Of a stretch of 64,000 nt of DNA, positions 9,285 to 18,688 are shown piece after piece. Below the pieces are notes generated by a model. That model was given only the letters and a program-made list of their open reading frames with translations. It had not been told where the DNA came from and did no database searches. A program made the translations under genes and the position numbers. Source of the DNA: Nocardia stercoris (lineage in GTDB: Bacteria > Actinomycetota > Actinomycetes > Mycobacteriales > Mycobacteriaceae); contig NZ_RFFH01000018.1 of the NCBI RefSeq assembly GCF_003696265.1, positions 54,691-118,690 of the forward strand. Reading direction: 5' to 3'. Position 1 is the first letter of the stretch. Each line of letters begins with the position of its first letter.

Positions 9285-10496
9285 TCACGCCGCCGACGAC
9301 AGCAGCACGACGCTGCCTGCCGCCAGCATGCCGCCGGCTCCTTGCACGAGCACCGTCTCGGGCCGCCGCGCCGGCGCCGCACCCAACGCGGTGCCCCGCA
9401 ACTGCCGGACAGCCTCGACGAGGCTGTCCATGTTGCAGGAGATTCCGGGCTGTCCGAACGACAGCCAGCCCCCGTTGGTGTCGGTCGGCAGATCGCCGTC
9501 GATACCGGTACGGCCCTCGCGGTAGATGTCGATGCCGCGGCCCTTCTTCGCGAAGCCCAGATCCTCGAGCACGATCGGGCCCATGTGGGCGAAGTTCACC
9601 GACAGCTGCAACATGTCGATGTCCGACGGCGTCAGACCGGACATGTCCCAGGCCTGCCGCGCCGCCTCGGCGGTCGCGGTGTAGGTCAGATTGGGCATCG
9701 CGCCCAGGCCCGGGAATCGACTGTGCCGCAGGTTCATCCGGTCGGTGAGGTACTCGTGCGTGGTCGCCGAGCCGTACCCGTGGACGTACACGACGTCGTC
9801 GCGGTCGCCCACGTTGTCGGGCGCGGTGACGATCAGCGCGCCGCCGGTGCCACCACCCCAGGTCGAGCACATCCACCGCCGCAGCGGCGTCGCGACATAG
9901 GGCGAGGACAGCACTTTCGCCCGGTCGATCTCACCGAAGCGCGCCTTCGCCGCATGCGGATGACGCACGCCCCACCGCTGATTCGCGACGGCCACATCGG
10001 CCAGATCGGCCTCGGTGAGACCGAATTCGTATAGATACCGGCACGCCGCCTGCCCGTAGAGCGACGGGATGGTCGCCCCGTAGGGCCCCTCGACCTGCGG
10101 GTCCGAATCCGCCTCCGCTCCCATCGCCACGGCATCGACGAACAACTCGGTCGCATCGCTCTGCAGGCACAGCACGTACTCGGCCCGGCCGGCCGCGATC
10201 ATCTGGGTGGCGATCGCGATGGTCGAGGTGAGACCCGCACCGTGCATGGTGATCTCGCTGTTGATGGTCACCGGCATGTGCAGGTGCGAGATGAAGATGT
10301 TCGACCATTGCGAGCGCTTGTCGGCCCAGGGCGAGCGGCCGGTGAAGACCGCGTCGACCTGATCCTTGCGAATGCCCGCGTCGGCCAGGGCAGCGTAGGT
10401 AGCCTCGACAGCCAGCTGCATGGGATCCTTGCGATTGTCCCGCGAGGTGTAGGCGTCGCCCATGCCGATGATCGCGGCGACCGGAGTGGCAGGCAC
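9285..10496 (-). CDS. Thiolase-superfamily protein lacking canonical thiolase residues (possible aldolase)
   Basis: This 403-residue protein has the thiolase fold layout but not the catalytic residues. The nucleophilic-cysteine loop reads MHGAG around His85. The catalytic-histidine motif GHP is SFGQP with Gln349. The second cysteine loop is GAGG at 386-389. Thiolase relatives that pair with DUF35, such as the steroid aldolase Ltp2, also have repurposed active sites, so C-C cleavage by retro-aldol chemistry is plausible. The Tyr-containing Ltp2 segment is not obviously conserved, so this is uncertain. GTG is the likely start, with GAAGGA upstream inside the end of the MaoC gene. It lies 5 bases after MaoC and before DUF35. 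Confidence 0.8.
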   Translation of the reverse strand: MPATPVAAIIGMGDAYTSRDNRKDPMQLAVEATYAALADAGIRKDQVDAVFTGRSPWADKRSQWSNIFISHLHMPVTINSEITMHGAGLTSTIAIATQMIAAGRAEYVLCLQSDATELFVDAVAMGAEADSDPQVEGPYGATIPSLYGQAACRYLYEFGLTEADLADVAVANQRWGVRHPHAAKARFGEIDRAKVLSSPYVATPLRRWMCSTWGGGTGGALIVTAPDNVGDRDDVVYVHGYGSATTHEYLTDRMNLRHSRFPGLGAMPNLTYTATAEAARQAWDMSGLTPSDIDMLQLSVNFAHMGPIVLEDLGFAKKGRGIDIYREGRTGIDGDLPTDTNGGWLSFGQPGISCNMDSLVEAVRQLRGTALGAAPARRPETVLVQGAGGMLAAGSVVLLSSAA

Positions 10497-10501
10497 GGAT
10501 A

Positions 10502-11005
10502 TCAGTCCTTCGGACGCTCGGTGGGCACGGACGAGCCGACGAGCGCGTCGAGGTCGTCGCGCTTGCGCAGCATCAGCAGGCTCCACTCGCTCTTCTGCAC
10601 GACGTAGCCGTCCTGGTTGAGCGCCTTCATCAGGAACGTGACGACCCCGTACTCGTCGTCCTTGTCCTTCTTGCCGATCACCTCGGCGGTGGCGTAGATG
10701 GTGTCGCCGATGAGCACCGGCTTCAGATAGCGCAGATTGTCGATGCCGTAGTTCGCCTGGATCGACGGGCCGAACTGGATCAAGCCGGTCAACAGCGAAT
10801 AGGTCAGCGATCCCTGCACGATCCGCTCGCCGAAGCGGGTCTGGGCGGCGTAGTGCGTGTTCGAGTGGATCTCGATCCAATTGCCGGTCAGCGCACAGTA
10901 GTTCACCACGTCGGCTTCTGTGATGGTGCGACCGCCGGAGCGGAAGACGGTACCGATCTCGATCTCGTCGAGCGGCATGTCGATACGATTGTTGATAGTG
11001 GCCAC
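10502..11005 (-). CDS. MaoC-like hotdog-fold protein, possible enoyl-CoA hydratase
   Basis: This 167-residue single hotdog domain of the MaoC/(R)-hydratase-2 family would hydrate an enoyl-CoA. The hydratase motif is present but altered: YCALTGNWIEIH has Asn42 where the catalytic Asp usually is, Ile44 for the usual Asn, and keeps His47. A noncatalytic or differently acting subunit is therefore possible. GTG at 11005 is chosen because AGGAGAG lies 8 bases upstream. It is the second gene of the operon, 34 bases after the acyl-CoA dehydrogenase and 5 bases before the thiolase-like gene. Confidence 0.8.
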   Translation of the reverse strand: MATINNRIDMPLDEIEIGTVFRSGGRTITEADVVNYCALTGNWIEIHSNTHYAAQTRFGERIVQGSLTYSLLTGLIQFGPSIQANYGIDNLRYLKPVLIGDTIYATAEVIGKKDKDDEYGVVTFLMKALNQDGYVVQKSEWSLLMLRKRDDLDALVGSSVPTERPKD

Positions 11006-11039
11006 GATTCTCTCCTGGAAACTCTTGCGGAACTGGTGA

Positions 11040-12197
11040 TTACGAGGCGGACGACAGGCGCATCGACTTCGCGATGATGGTGCGCTGGATCTGGGAGGTA
11101 CCGCCGCCGATGGTCGACTGCACGCTCTCGCGCAGGTAGCGCTCCATATCGGCCTCGGGCAGGTTGGCGTAGCCGCCGAGGATCTGCATGCCGTCCAAGG
11201 CGCACTGCTTGAGCGCCTCCGAACCGTAGAGCTTGGCCATCGAGGTCTCCCGCGCCGCGGCGACACCCTGTGCCTTCAGCGCCGCGGCGCGATAGCAAAG
11301 CAGCCGGGCGGCGTCGACGCGGGTCTGGTTCTCGGCCAGCATGTGCTTGAGGACCTGGAACTCGTAGATCGGCTTGCCGAACTGAATGCGCTGGTGCGCA
11401 TACTTGTTCGCGGCGTTCACCGCTTCCTGAGCATTGCCGACGTAGGCCGCGGCGACCGCGCAGCGTTCCAGCTCCAGGTGCTCGGTGATCACCTTCCAGC
11501 CCTCGCCCTCGGCGCCCAGCAGCGCGTCGGCTGGAACGCGGACCTCGTCGAGGAAGATCTCGGTGGTGCCGGTGGCGTGTCGCGACAGCGTCGGCAGTTT
11601 GCGGATCACCACACCGGGGGTGTCGTTCGGGATGAGCAGCACCGACAGGCCGCCGTGCTTGTCGTCGGGGTCGGTGCGCACCAGCATCGCGATGACGGTG
11701 TTGTCGGCCGCGGCGCCGCTGCACCAGAGCTTCTGGCCGCTGATCACCCAGTCGCCGTTGGCATCCCGGCGCGCGCGGGTCTTGGTGTTCGCGGCGTCGG
11801 AGCCGGCGTCGGGCTCGGAGATGGAGACCGAGAACCGGATCTGCCCGTCGATGAACGGCTTGACGTAGCGCGCTTTCTGCTCGGCGGTGCCGTATTTGAT
11901 GATGTTCATCGCGGTGAAGGTGGGGACCAGCACCGAGCAGGCGAAGTCGAAACCGAACTTGCCCAGGCCCTCGGCCATCAGCGAGTAGTCGAAGATGTCG
12001 CCCCCGGAGCCGCCTTCCTCCTCGGGGATCAGGATCCCGAGCCAGCCCTGCTGCGCGATCTTCTCGTACGCCTCGTACGGGTATTCACGGTTGGAGTCAC
12101 AGTGCCGTACATATTCCACGGTGATTTCGTGGTCCATGAATTTGTTGACCACGTCGAGCCAGTCGGACTGGGATTCGGTCAGGAAATTCGCATTCAT
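11040..12197 (-). CDS. Acyl-CoA dehydrogenase-like flavoprotein
   Basis: This 385-residue protein has the full acyl-CoA dehydrogenase architecture: an all-alpha N-terminal domain, a middle beta domain with SISEPDAGSD and the WVISGQKLWCSGA FAD-binding stretch, and a C-terminal helical domain ending in IGGGTSQIQR. The usual catalytic Glu just before GT in that last motif is Gly365. The base may therefore come from elsewhere, as in isovaleryl-CoA dehydrogenase, or be absent. It starts the minus-strand operon ACAD-MaoC-thiolase-DUF35-CaiB. It is expected to alpha,beta-desaturate an acyl-CoA in the cytoplasm and pass electrons to ETF. Confidence 0.87.
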   Translation of the reverse strand: MNANFLTESQSDWLDVVNKFMDHEITVEYVRHCDSNREYPYEAYEKIAQQGWLGILIPEEEGGSGGDIFDYSLMAEGLGKFGFDFACSVLVPTFTAMNIIKYGTAEQKARYVKPFIDGQIRFSVSISEPDAGSDAANTKTRARRDANGDWVISGQKLWCSGAAADNTVIAMLVRTDPDDKHGGLSVLLIPNDTPGVVIRKLPTLSRHATGTTEIFLDEVRVPADALLGAEGEGWKVITEHLELERCAVAAAYVGNAQEAVNAANKYAHQRIQFGKPIYEFQVLKHMLAENQTRVDAARLLCYRAAALKAQGVAAARETSMAKLYGSEALKQCALDGMQILGGYANLPEADMERYLRESVQSTIGGGTSQIQRTIIAKSMRLSSAS

Positions 12198-12351
12198 TGT
12201 CTGTTCACTCCAGAGTACGGGTCATGAGCCCCAGAATTGGATCGGATGTCGCCATCGAGGCTATTCGCCGTTGAACACCGCATTCAAGTGATATCTTTCG
12301 AACAAGCGATTCGACGAAATCGAACGGCCCGGTTGTGCGATTGCGCGCCGA

Positions 12352-13518
12352 TCAGACGATCGCGCCGACCGACCGCAACTGCGCGCGCCGCCGCGCGGAG
12401 ATGCCCCAGTCGCCCAGCACCTCATCGGTATGTTCGCCCGGCCGGGCCGGCGGACGCGCGATCGCGCCCGGGGTACGGCTGAATCGTGGGGCCGGCGCCG
12501 GCTGGACGATCCCATCGACCTCCACGAAGGTCTGCCGGGCCCGAAGATGCGGATGGCTGGGTGCCTCGTCCAGGGACAGCACCGGCGTGAAACAGACTTC
12601 TTCCCCTTCGGCGAGCGCCAGCCATTCGGCACGAGTGCCGGTGGCGAACACGGCCGCGAGTCGTTCGCGCACGGCCGGCCACGCCGCCCGGTCGTGCTGG
12701 TCGGGCATGCCGGCCTCGTCCAGCCCCAGCACTCGCAAAGTGTTGCGCCAGAACCGGGCCTCGTTGGAGCCAAGCGCCAGCCAGCGGTCGTCACGGGTCC
12801 GGTAGACGCCGTACCAGGGCGCGCCCGAGTCGAGCCGGTTCGTACCACGTTCGTCGTGCCAGTATCCGGCGGCCCGAAGCCCGTAGATCAGCGTCATCAG
12901 CGAGGCCGAACCGTCGACCATCGCCGCGTCGATGACCTGGCCGCGCCCGGATCCGGCCCGCTCGAGCAGCGCGCAGACCACCCCCAGCGCCAGATACAGT
13001 GCGCCCCCGCCGAAATCACCGGCCAGGTTCAGCGGTGGTACCGGCGGACCGCCGGCGGTGCCGATCGAATGCAGGACGCCGGTCAACGCGATGTAGTTGA
13101 TGTCGTGACCGGGAACCTTTGCCAGTGGGCCGTCCTGGCCCCAGCCCGTCATCCGGCCGTAGACGAGTCCGGGATTGACTGCCAGGCAGTCATCGGGCCC
13201 GAGGCCGAGCCCCTCGGCCACGCCCGGGCGAAATCCCTCGACCAGCACGTCCGCTCGCGATACCAGCTCCACCAGCGTCGCCACGGCGTCCGGATGTTTG
13301 AGATTCAGTGCGGCACTGCGTCTGCCGCGATTGAGCAGGTTGAATCGGGCATCGACCGGCGCGCCACCGTCGTAACCCGGCGGGCGGTCGATGCGGAGGA
13401 TGTCCGCGCCCAGGTCCGACAGCAACTGGCAGCAGAACGGGACGGGTCCGGCGCCGCCCAGTTCGATGACGCGCACCCCGGTGAGTGGTCCCTGGCGGAC
13501 CGTCGTGTCGGCGGTCAT
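12352..13518 (-). CDS. Alpha-methylacyl-CoA racemase-like CaiB family protein
   Basis: This 388-residue member of the CaiB/BaiF family is closest in pattern to alpha-methylacyl-CoA racemase (Mcr/AMACR). The racemase catalytic pair is visible as His138 in PGHDINYIALTG and Asp168 in NLAGDFGGG, with the expected 30-residue spacing. Racemases epimerise 2-methyl-branched acyl-CoAs so that stereospecific dehydrogenases can act. The ATG overlaps the upstream aldehyde dehydrogenase stop by ATGA, so the two are co-translated. It implies a methyl-branched intermediate; a CoA-transferase role remains possible. Confidence 0.85.
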   Translation of the reverse strand: MTADTTVRQGPLTGVRVIELGGAGPVPFCCQLLSDLGADILRIDRPPGYDGGAPVDARFNLLNRGRRSAALNLKHPDAVATLVELVSRADVLVEGFRPGVAEGLGLGPDDCLAVNPGLVYGRMTGWGQDGPLAKVPGHDINYIALTGVLHSIGTAGGPPVPPLNLAGDFGGGALYLALGVVCALLERAGSGRGQVIDAAMVDGSASLMTLIYGLRAAGYWHDERGTNRLDSGAPWYGVYRTRDDRWLALGSNEARFWRNTLRVLGLDEAGMPDQHDRAAWPAVRERLAAVFATGTRAEWLALAEGEEVCFTPVLSLDEAPSHPHLRARQTFVEVDGIVQPAPAPRFSRTPGAIARPPARPGEHTDEVLGDWGISARRRAQLRSVGAIV

Positions 13519-14975
13519 CACAGCACCAGGTCTCGCGGCAGGCCGATCGATTTGAATTCGACGAACTCGGTGATGCCTTCCGGTCCGAGTTCGCGACCGA
13601 GCCCGCTGTCTTTCACCCCGCCCGAGGGAGCGGCCAGACCCGCTGGGTTGCCGTTCAGCTCGACGGTGCCGGTACGGAGCTGATCGGCCACGGCCAGAGC
13701 GTGTTCCGGGTCGGCGGAGAAAACCGCGCCGTTGAGCCCGTAGCGAGAATCGTTGGCGATCGCGACCGCGTGATCCTCGTCCTCGTATTCGAGCACGCAC
13801 AGCACCGGCCCGAACACTTCCTCCTGGGCGATACGCATGGACGGCTCGACATCGGTGAAGATGGTCGGCTCGACGAACCAGCCGGTGCCCAGATCCTGCG
13901 GACGTCCGCCTCCCAGCACCGTGGTCGCCCCGGCCTGCTGTCCGACCCGAATCAGCGCCTCGACCCGTTCCCGGTGCTGAGCGGTGACCAGCGGGCCGAA
14001 TTCGGTTCCTGGATCGAAAGGATCACCGACGGTCATCGCCGCGGTGGCGGCCCGCAGTGCCTCGACGAACTCGCCCGCGCGCCCGCGCGAGACCACCACC
14101 CGAGTCTTGGCACTGCACACCTGACCGGTGTTGCGGAACGCGCCGACCCGCACCGCCTCGACGGTCGCCGCGAGATCCGCGTCGTCCAAGACGATCGCCG
14201 CCGACTTACCGCCCAGCTCTAGCGCGGTGCGCCGCAACATGCCGCCGCACAGCTCACCGATGCGCCGTCCGGCCGCCGTCGAGCCGGTGAAGGACACCAT
14301 GTCCACGCCCGGATGCGTCACCAGATATTCGCTCGGACCACGATGTGCGGGAACGACATTCACGGTGCCGTCCGGGAACCCCGCGCGGGAGACGAGCTCG
14401 GCCAGCAGATAGGCATCCAGCGGAGTCTCCGGCGACGGCTTGAGCACCACGGTGCAGCCCGCCAGCAAGGCCGGCGCCAGTTTCATCATCGACACCAGAT
14501 GCGGTGCGTTCCACGGCACGATGGCGGCCACGACACCGATGGGCTCTCGGGTCACTCGGGCCCGGCCGGAGTCCGACGAGCGGACCTCGGTGAACGGATA
14601 GGTGCGGCCGATCTCGATCATCGAATCCACGATCAGGCGCGGACGCTGCGCGTGGATCGCCCGAGATTGTGTGATCGGGCAACCCATTTCGGTCGTCACC
14701 AGCTCCGCCATCGTCGTCTCGGCAGCGCTCATCCCCGCGCTGAGCCGGCTCAGCGCGGCGAGCCGCTCGGCACGGGGCAGACGTGGCCAGGGCCCGTGAT
14801 CGAACGCGGTCCGCGCCGCGGCCACCGCGGCATCGATATCGGCATTCGACCCCGACGGCACGCGCGCCACAATCTGCTCCGTATAGGGCGACACCACCTC
14901 GATCCGCTCGTCGGTCGCCGCGGGAACCCACCGCCCGCCGATGAACAGGCAGTCGTACTCGCCGTCCCACACCAT
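13518..14975 (-). CDS. Aldehyde dehydrogenase (NAD(P)+)
   Basis: This 485-residue aldehyde dehydrogenase oxidises an aldehyde to the acid. The cofactor segment IVPWNAPHLV, the catalytic Glu in LELGGKSA and the nucleophilic Cys in NTGQVCSAK are all intact, as is the EEVFGPVL motif. The start at 14975 is preceded by AGGAG eight bases upstream; a frame extending to 15020 lacks a good ribosome site. It probably acts after the mycofactocin-type alcohol dehydrogenases of this window and shares a transcript with the racemase-like gene. The divergent ligase at 15243 could activate its product to the CoA ester. Confidence 0.9.
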   Translation of the reverse strand: MVWDGEYDCLFIGGRWVPAATDERIEVVSPYTEQIVARVPSGSNADIDAAVAAARTAFDHGPWPRLPRAERLAALSRLSAGMSAAETTMAELVTTEMGCPITQSRAIHAQRPRLIVDSMIEIGRTYPFTEVRSSDSGRARVTREPIGVVAAIVPWNAPHLVSMMKLAPALLAGCTVVLKPSPETPLDAYLLAELVSRAGFPDGTVNVVPAHRGPSEYLVTHPGVDMVSFTGSTAAGRRIGELCGGMLRRTALELGGKSAAIVLDDADLAATVEAVRVGAFRNTGQVCSAKTRVVVSRGRAGEFVEALRAATAAMTVGDPFDPGTEFGPLVTAQHRERVEALIRVGQQAGATTVLGGGRPQDLGTGWFVEPTIFTDVEPSMRIAQEEVFGPVLCVLEYEDEDHAVAIANDSRYGLNGAVFSADPEHALAVADQLRTGTVELNGNPAGLAAPSGGVKDSGLGRELGPEGITEFVEFKSIGLPRDLVL

Positions 14976-15242
14976 CGTGTCTGCTCCTGAATTCGAAGAG
15001 TTCGTGATCCGGCACGACACACGGACCTCGACCCGAGGCTATTCCGCACACACCGGGACTCCAATTGAAATTTTCGGAATCGCGGCTTGGTGATAATCGA
15101 ACTACTTCTACCTTCCGATGACATCGGCGGTGTGCATATCATGAAGTCCGGTCCACCCGCGGATATGCCGAAGCATATGAGAGGCAACCGGGTCGACGGA
15201 AGTAATTCGCCGGAAATTCCGGCAGGTATCTGGAGGAATCCC

Positions 15243-16595
15243 ATGAGCAGAACTCCGTTCTCGGAGTCGTGGTGGAGCGAGATCGAAGGAGCCGCACCGG
15301 CAGAGGCGGAAAGAATCCAGGACGACCGGCTGCGCGAACAGATCCGATATCTGGCCACCCGGAGCGGGTTCTATCGCACGAAATTCGCCGAGCACGGTGT
15401 CGATCCGGAGGCGGTTCGCACCACCGCCGACCTGGCGGCGCTGCCGTTCACCGAGAAGCAGGAACTGCGCGCCAGCCTCGCCCAGGTACCCCCACTGGGC
15501 GCACACGTCGCCGCCGATGCGAGCGAGATCGTGCAGATCCAGGCCTCCTCCGGCACCACCGGCAGCCCCAGCTACGTGGGACTGACCCGCGCCGACATCG
15601 ATACCTGGTGCGAACTCGGTGCCCGCGCGCTCTACGCCAACGGATTCCGCCCGGGCGACCGGGTCCTGCACGGGTTCGGGATGAGCAAGGGCTTCGTCGG
15701 CGGGCTGCCCATCGTGCAAATCCTGCAGTACATGGGCATCGTCGACATCCCGATCGGCGCCGAGGCTGGCGCCGATCGGCTACTGCGGGTCCAGGCCGAC
15801 CAGCGTCCGAACGCCATGATCGGCACACCGAACTTCCTGATCCATCTGGCCGAGCGCGCACCCGACATCATCGGGCAGCAGGCCCGCGATCTGGGCGTGC
15901 GCGCGATCAGTGTCGGCGGTGAGCCCGGCGGCGGCCTGCCCGCGATGCGAGATCGACTCGAAACGCTGTGGGGCGCCACCTCGCGGGAGATGCTCGGCGG
16001 CACCGATATCGCCTGCACGTACTGGGGCGAATGCGAGGCCGGGGACGGCATGCACTTCCTGTCCCCCGACCTGATGGTCGCGGAGCTCATCGACCCGGTC
16101 ACCGGCGACATCGTCGCCCCGGTCGCCGGAGCCCAGGGCGAACTCGTGTACACCGCGTTGCGCCGCCAGGCCTCGCCACTGCTGCGGTTCCGTACCCGCG
16201 ACCACGTCGTGGTCACCGGCACCGACTGCTCCTGCGGCCGTATCGGATACAAGGTGCGCTGCGTCGGACGCACCGACGACATGCTGATCGTGCGTGGCAT
16301 CAACCTGTTTCCGTCCGCGGTTCAGCAGCTCATCGTCGAGATGCGGCCGGAGACCACCGGCGAGATGCGGATTCGCGCTGACTTCGAAGGACATTCGACC
16401 CAGCGCCCGCTGTCCTTGGTTGTCGAGCACGCGGACGGGCTGAGCCGGGAACGCCGAGACGGCTTGAAGGGCGCCATCGAGGAGCGGGTCCGCTCGGCGC
16501 TGAATGTGAAGAGCATCGTCGAGCTGGTTCCGGACGGCACGTTGAAGCGCCCCGATCATGTGAAGGTCGCACTGGTGGAGCGGGTCGGTTCCTGA
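15243..16595 (+). CDS. Phenylacetate-CoA ligase (PaaK)-like AMP-binding ligase
   Basis: This 450-residue member of the adenylate-forming superfamily activates a carboxylic acid with ATP and CoA. The P-loop-like motif QASSGTTGSP is at about residues 98-107, and the later LLRFRTRDHV segment and the GRTDDMLIVRGINLFP hinge match PaaK. Two cysteines in the CSCG segment may be structural. GGAGG at 15232-15236 lies six bases before the ATG. An open frame to 15087 upstream is not supported. It is divergent from the aldehyde dehydrogenase at 14975, so the two may share regulation. An aryl or cyclic acid is the likely substrate, by inference. Confidence 0.85.
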   Translation: MSRTPFSESWWSEIEGAAPAEAERIQDDRLREQIRYLATRSGFYRTKFAEHGVDPEAVRTTADLAALPFTEKQELRASLAQVPPLGAHVAADASEIVQIQASSGTTGSPSYVGLTRADIDTWCELGARALYANGFRPGDRVLHGFGMSKGFVGGLPIVQILQYMGIVDIPIGAEAGADRLLRVQADQRPNAMIGTPNFLIHLAERAPDIIGQQARDLGVRAISVGGEPGGGLPAMRDRLETLWGATSREMLGGTDIACTYWGECEAGDGMHFLSPDLMVAELIDPVTGDIVAPVAGAQGELVYTALRRQASPLLRFRTRDHVVVTGTDCSCGRIGYKVRCVGRTDDMLIVRGINLFPSAVQQLIVEMRPETTGEMRIRADFEGHSTQRPLSLVVEHADGLSRERRDGLKGAIEERVRSALNVKSIVELVPDGTLKRPDHVKVALVERVGS

Positions 16596-16599
16596 ACGA

Positions 16600-16638
16600 G
16601 GTCGTCCGTGGCACCGCCCGGCGGTACCACGGACGACC
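16600..16638. terminator. Convergent terminator, 12-bp perfect stem
   Basis: GGTCGTCCGTGG at 16600-16611 pairs with CCACGGACGACC at 16627-16638, between the ligase and the convergent alcohol dehydrogenase. Confidence 0.75.
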
Positions 16639-16644
16639 CGGCAT

Positions 16645-17766
16645 TCAGTGCCTGCCCTGGAAGTCGATGACGCCGCGGATGTTGCGGCCCGCGTGCATGT
16701 CCACGTACGCCTCGTTGACCTGTTCGAGCCGGTAGGTGGTAGTGATCATCTCGTCGAGCCGCAACGCGCCTCTCCGGTAGAGCTCCAGCAGCATCGGGAC
16801 CTCGTGCTGCGGCCCCGCCATCCCGTACAGCGCGCCCTGAATGCGCTTCTCGCTCATGGTCAGATCCAGCACCGGGACCGACATCTCGGTCAGCGTGTGC
16901 GGCGCCGCGCTGGTCACCACCAGGGTTCCCCGCTTACCCAGAGCGTCGTAGGCCTGCTTCAGCTGTTTCTGCGTGGGAACGCCGATGCACACGACCACCG
17001 AGTCGGCGCCTTGTCCGTTGGTGGCCGATCGCGCCAGCTCACCGGCCTCATCGATCGAGTCGACGGCGTCGGTAGCGCCGAGTGAGAGGGACAACTCCCG
17101 TTTCATCGGCACCGGGTCGACCGCGATCACTCGTCCCGCGCCGCGGAAGGCCGCACCCTGCACGGCACTCATGCCGATTCCGCCGGTACCCACCACGACT
17201 ACTACGTCGCCGGCATCGATGTCGGCGGCACGCGTCGACGATCCCCATCCGGTCGGGACCGCACAGCCGACGATGGCCGCAGTGGTGAACGGGATGTCGC
17301 GGGGGATCCGCACCACGCATTCCTGCGGTACCGTCGTCCACTCCGAGAACGTAGACAGGCAAGCGTTCTGGGCAACGCCGTGACCGTCCGCGTGCATCCG
17401 GAACGTGCCGTCCGGGCGGGTACCTACGGTGATGAGATGACCCGCGTCACAGAGATTTTGATGGCCGGTGACGCACATCCGGCAATGCCCGCACGCGGCG
17501 ATGAACGAGGTCACCACGTGGTCCCCGGGTCGTACCCGGGTGACTCCCGGCCCGACTGCCTCGACGATGCCCGCACCCTCGTGCCCACCACACGCCGGAT
17601 ACGTATGAAACCGCATGTCCCCCTTAGCGAAGTGGTCGTCGGAATGGCAGAGACCCGAGGCCATCACCTTGACGAGAACTTCGCCCTCGTCAGGCTCGTC
17701 GAGATCCACGCCCCGGACGTCCCACGTCCCGGGCGCCTCCCACAGAATCGCCGCCATCGTCTTCAT
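16645..17766 (-). CDS. NDMA-dependent (mycofactocin-type) zinc alcohol dehydrogenase
   Basis: This second 373-residue member of the NDMA-dependent alcohol dehydrogenase family aligns without gaps over the N-terminal zinc site with the copy at 3153. Catalytic zinc ligands are Cys40 and His62-Glu63; structural zinc ligands are Cys92, Cys95, Cys98 and Cys106. GTGGIGMSAVQGAA is the Rossmann turn with the family-specific VQGA. Its ATG overlaps the SDR stop codon by four bases. Such enzymes recycle tightly bound NADH through mycofactocin, made by the operon a few kilobases to the right. Product: an aldehyde or ketone of unknown identity. Confidence 0.9.
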   Translation of the reverse strand: MKTMAAILWEAPGTWDVRGVDLDEPDEGEVLVKVMASGLCHSDDHFAKGDMRFHTYPACGGHEGAGIVEAVGPGVTRVRPGDHVVTSFIAACGHCRMCVTGHQNLCDAGHLITVGTRPDGTFRMHADGHGVAQNACLSTFSEWTTVPQECVVRIPRDIPFTTAAIVGCAVPTGWGSSTRAADIDAGDVVVVVGTGGIGMSAVQGAAFRGAGRVIAVDPVPMKRELSLSLGATDAVDSIDEAGELARSATNGQGADSVVVCIGVPTQKQLKQAYDALGKRGTLVVTSAAPHTLTEMSVPVLDLTMSEKRIQGALYGMAGPQHEVPMLLELYRRGALRLDEMITTTYRLEQVNEAYVDMHAGRNIRGVIDFQGRH

Positions 17767-18614
17767 TCGCGTACCTCGTCGGACGCGAATTCGCATGCGA
17801 CCTGCGTGATGAGGTCGACGGTCGCGTCCTTGGTGAAAGCCATCGCACCTCCGTCTACGGTGAGATCGGCACCGGTGATCCAGGACGACAGGTCACTGGC
17901 CAGAAAGAGCGCGGCATTCGCGATATCGGAGGCCAGGCCGGCCCGCCCGATCAGCGTCTGGCCGCCGATGGCCGCGCTGACCCGAGACAGGAACCGAGAT
18001 GCGTCCGCATCCGCGATGCCGAACATGGGCGGGATCATCGGGGTCAGTACAGCGCCAGGAAGGATCGCGTTGGATCGCGTTCCGGTGCCCTTGCTTTCGA
18101 GCGCGGTCTGCCGAACCAGTGCCAGCACAGCCGCTTTGGCCATCGAGTAGGCGGCGCCGTTCCATCCGGCCTGCAGCGCGGCGATACTCGCGGTGGTGAT
18201 GATCGAGCCGGCTCTGCCCTGCCGTCGGAACTGGCGCAGAGCGAATTTGTGCGCCGCGGCGTGCGCGTCGAGGTTCAACGCGAGTGTCCGGCGCAACCCC
18301 TCCGGGGCGAGTTCGGCGACCGGCGACAAGTCGCACGCAGCGCCGGCATTGCTGAAAAGCACATCGAGACTACCGAATTCGTCGGCGGCGTACTGGACGA
18401 GCGATTCGAGCTGGTCCGCGTCCGTGACGTCGACTCGGCGAAAGCGAGCTGCCGGCCCCAGCTGGTCCGCGGCGGTTTGCCCCGCGTCTTGCTGAATATC
18501 GGCGAGCACGACCTTCGCACCGTGCTCGAGGAAGGTCGCGGCAGTCGCCAGCCCCATCCCGCTCGCGGCACCGGTGATGATCGCGACCTTGCGGTCGAGC
18601 AGTTGTGCGGACAT
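17763..18614 (-). CDS. Short-chain dehydrogenase/reductase
   Basis: This 283-residue classical SDR has the dinucleotide motif TGAASGMG at residues 14-21, NAG at 89-91, and the catalytic set Ser143, Tyr156 and Lys160 (YSMAK). Asp39 after the second strand suggests NAD(H) preference. It is translationally coupled to the downstream mycofactocin-type alcohol dehydrogenase, so both probably act on successive intermediates. The start at 18614 follows a GGAGA-type ribosome site. The C-terminal tail after TVDGGAMAF is about 20 residues longer than the SDR core. Confidence 0.87.
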   Translation of the reverse strand: MSAQLLDRKVAIITGAASGMGLATAATFLEHGAKVVLADIQQDAGQTAADQLGPAARFRRVDVTDADQLESLVQYAADEFGSLDVLFSNAGAACDLSPVAELAPEGLRRTLALNLDAHAAAHKFALRQFRRQGRAGSIITTASIAALQAGWNGAAYSMAKAAVLALVRQTALESKGTGTRSNAILPGAVLTPMIPPMFGIADADASRFLSRVSAAIGGQTLIGRAGLASDIANAALFLASDLSSWITGADLTVDGGAMAFTKDATVDLITQVACEFASDEVRE

Positions 18615-18688
18615 GGAATCTCCTAGGGTTTCTCGAAACAAGCGATATGAAAATCCGCAGCGTGGACAGCGGACACGACTGCGAACGG

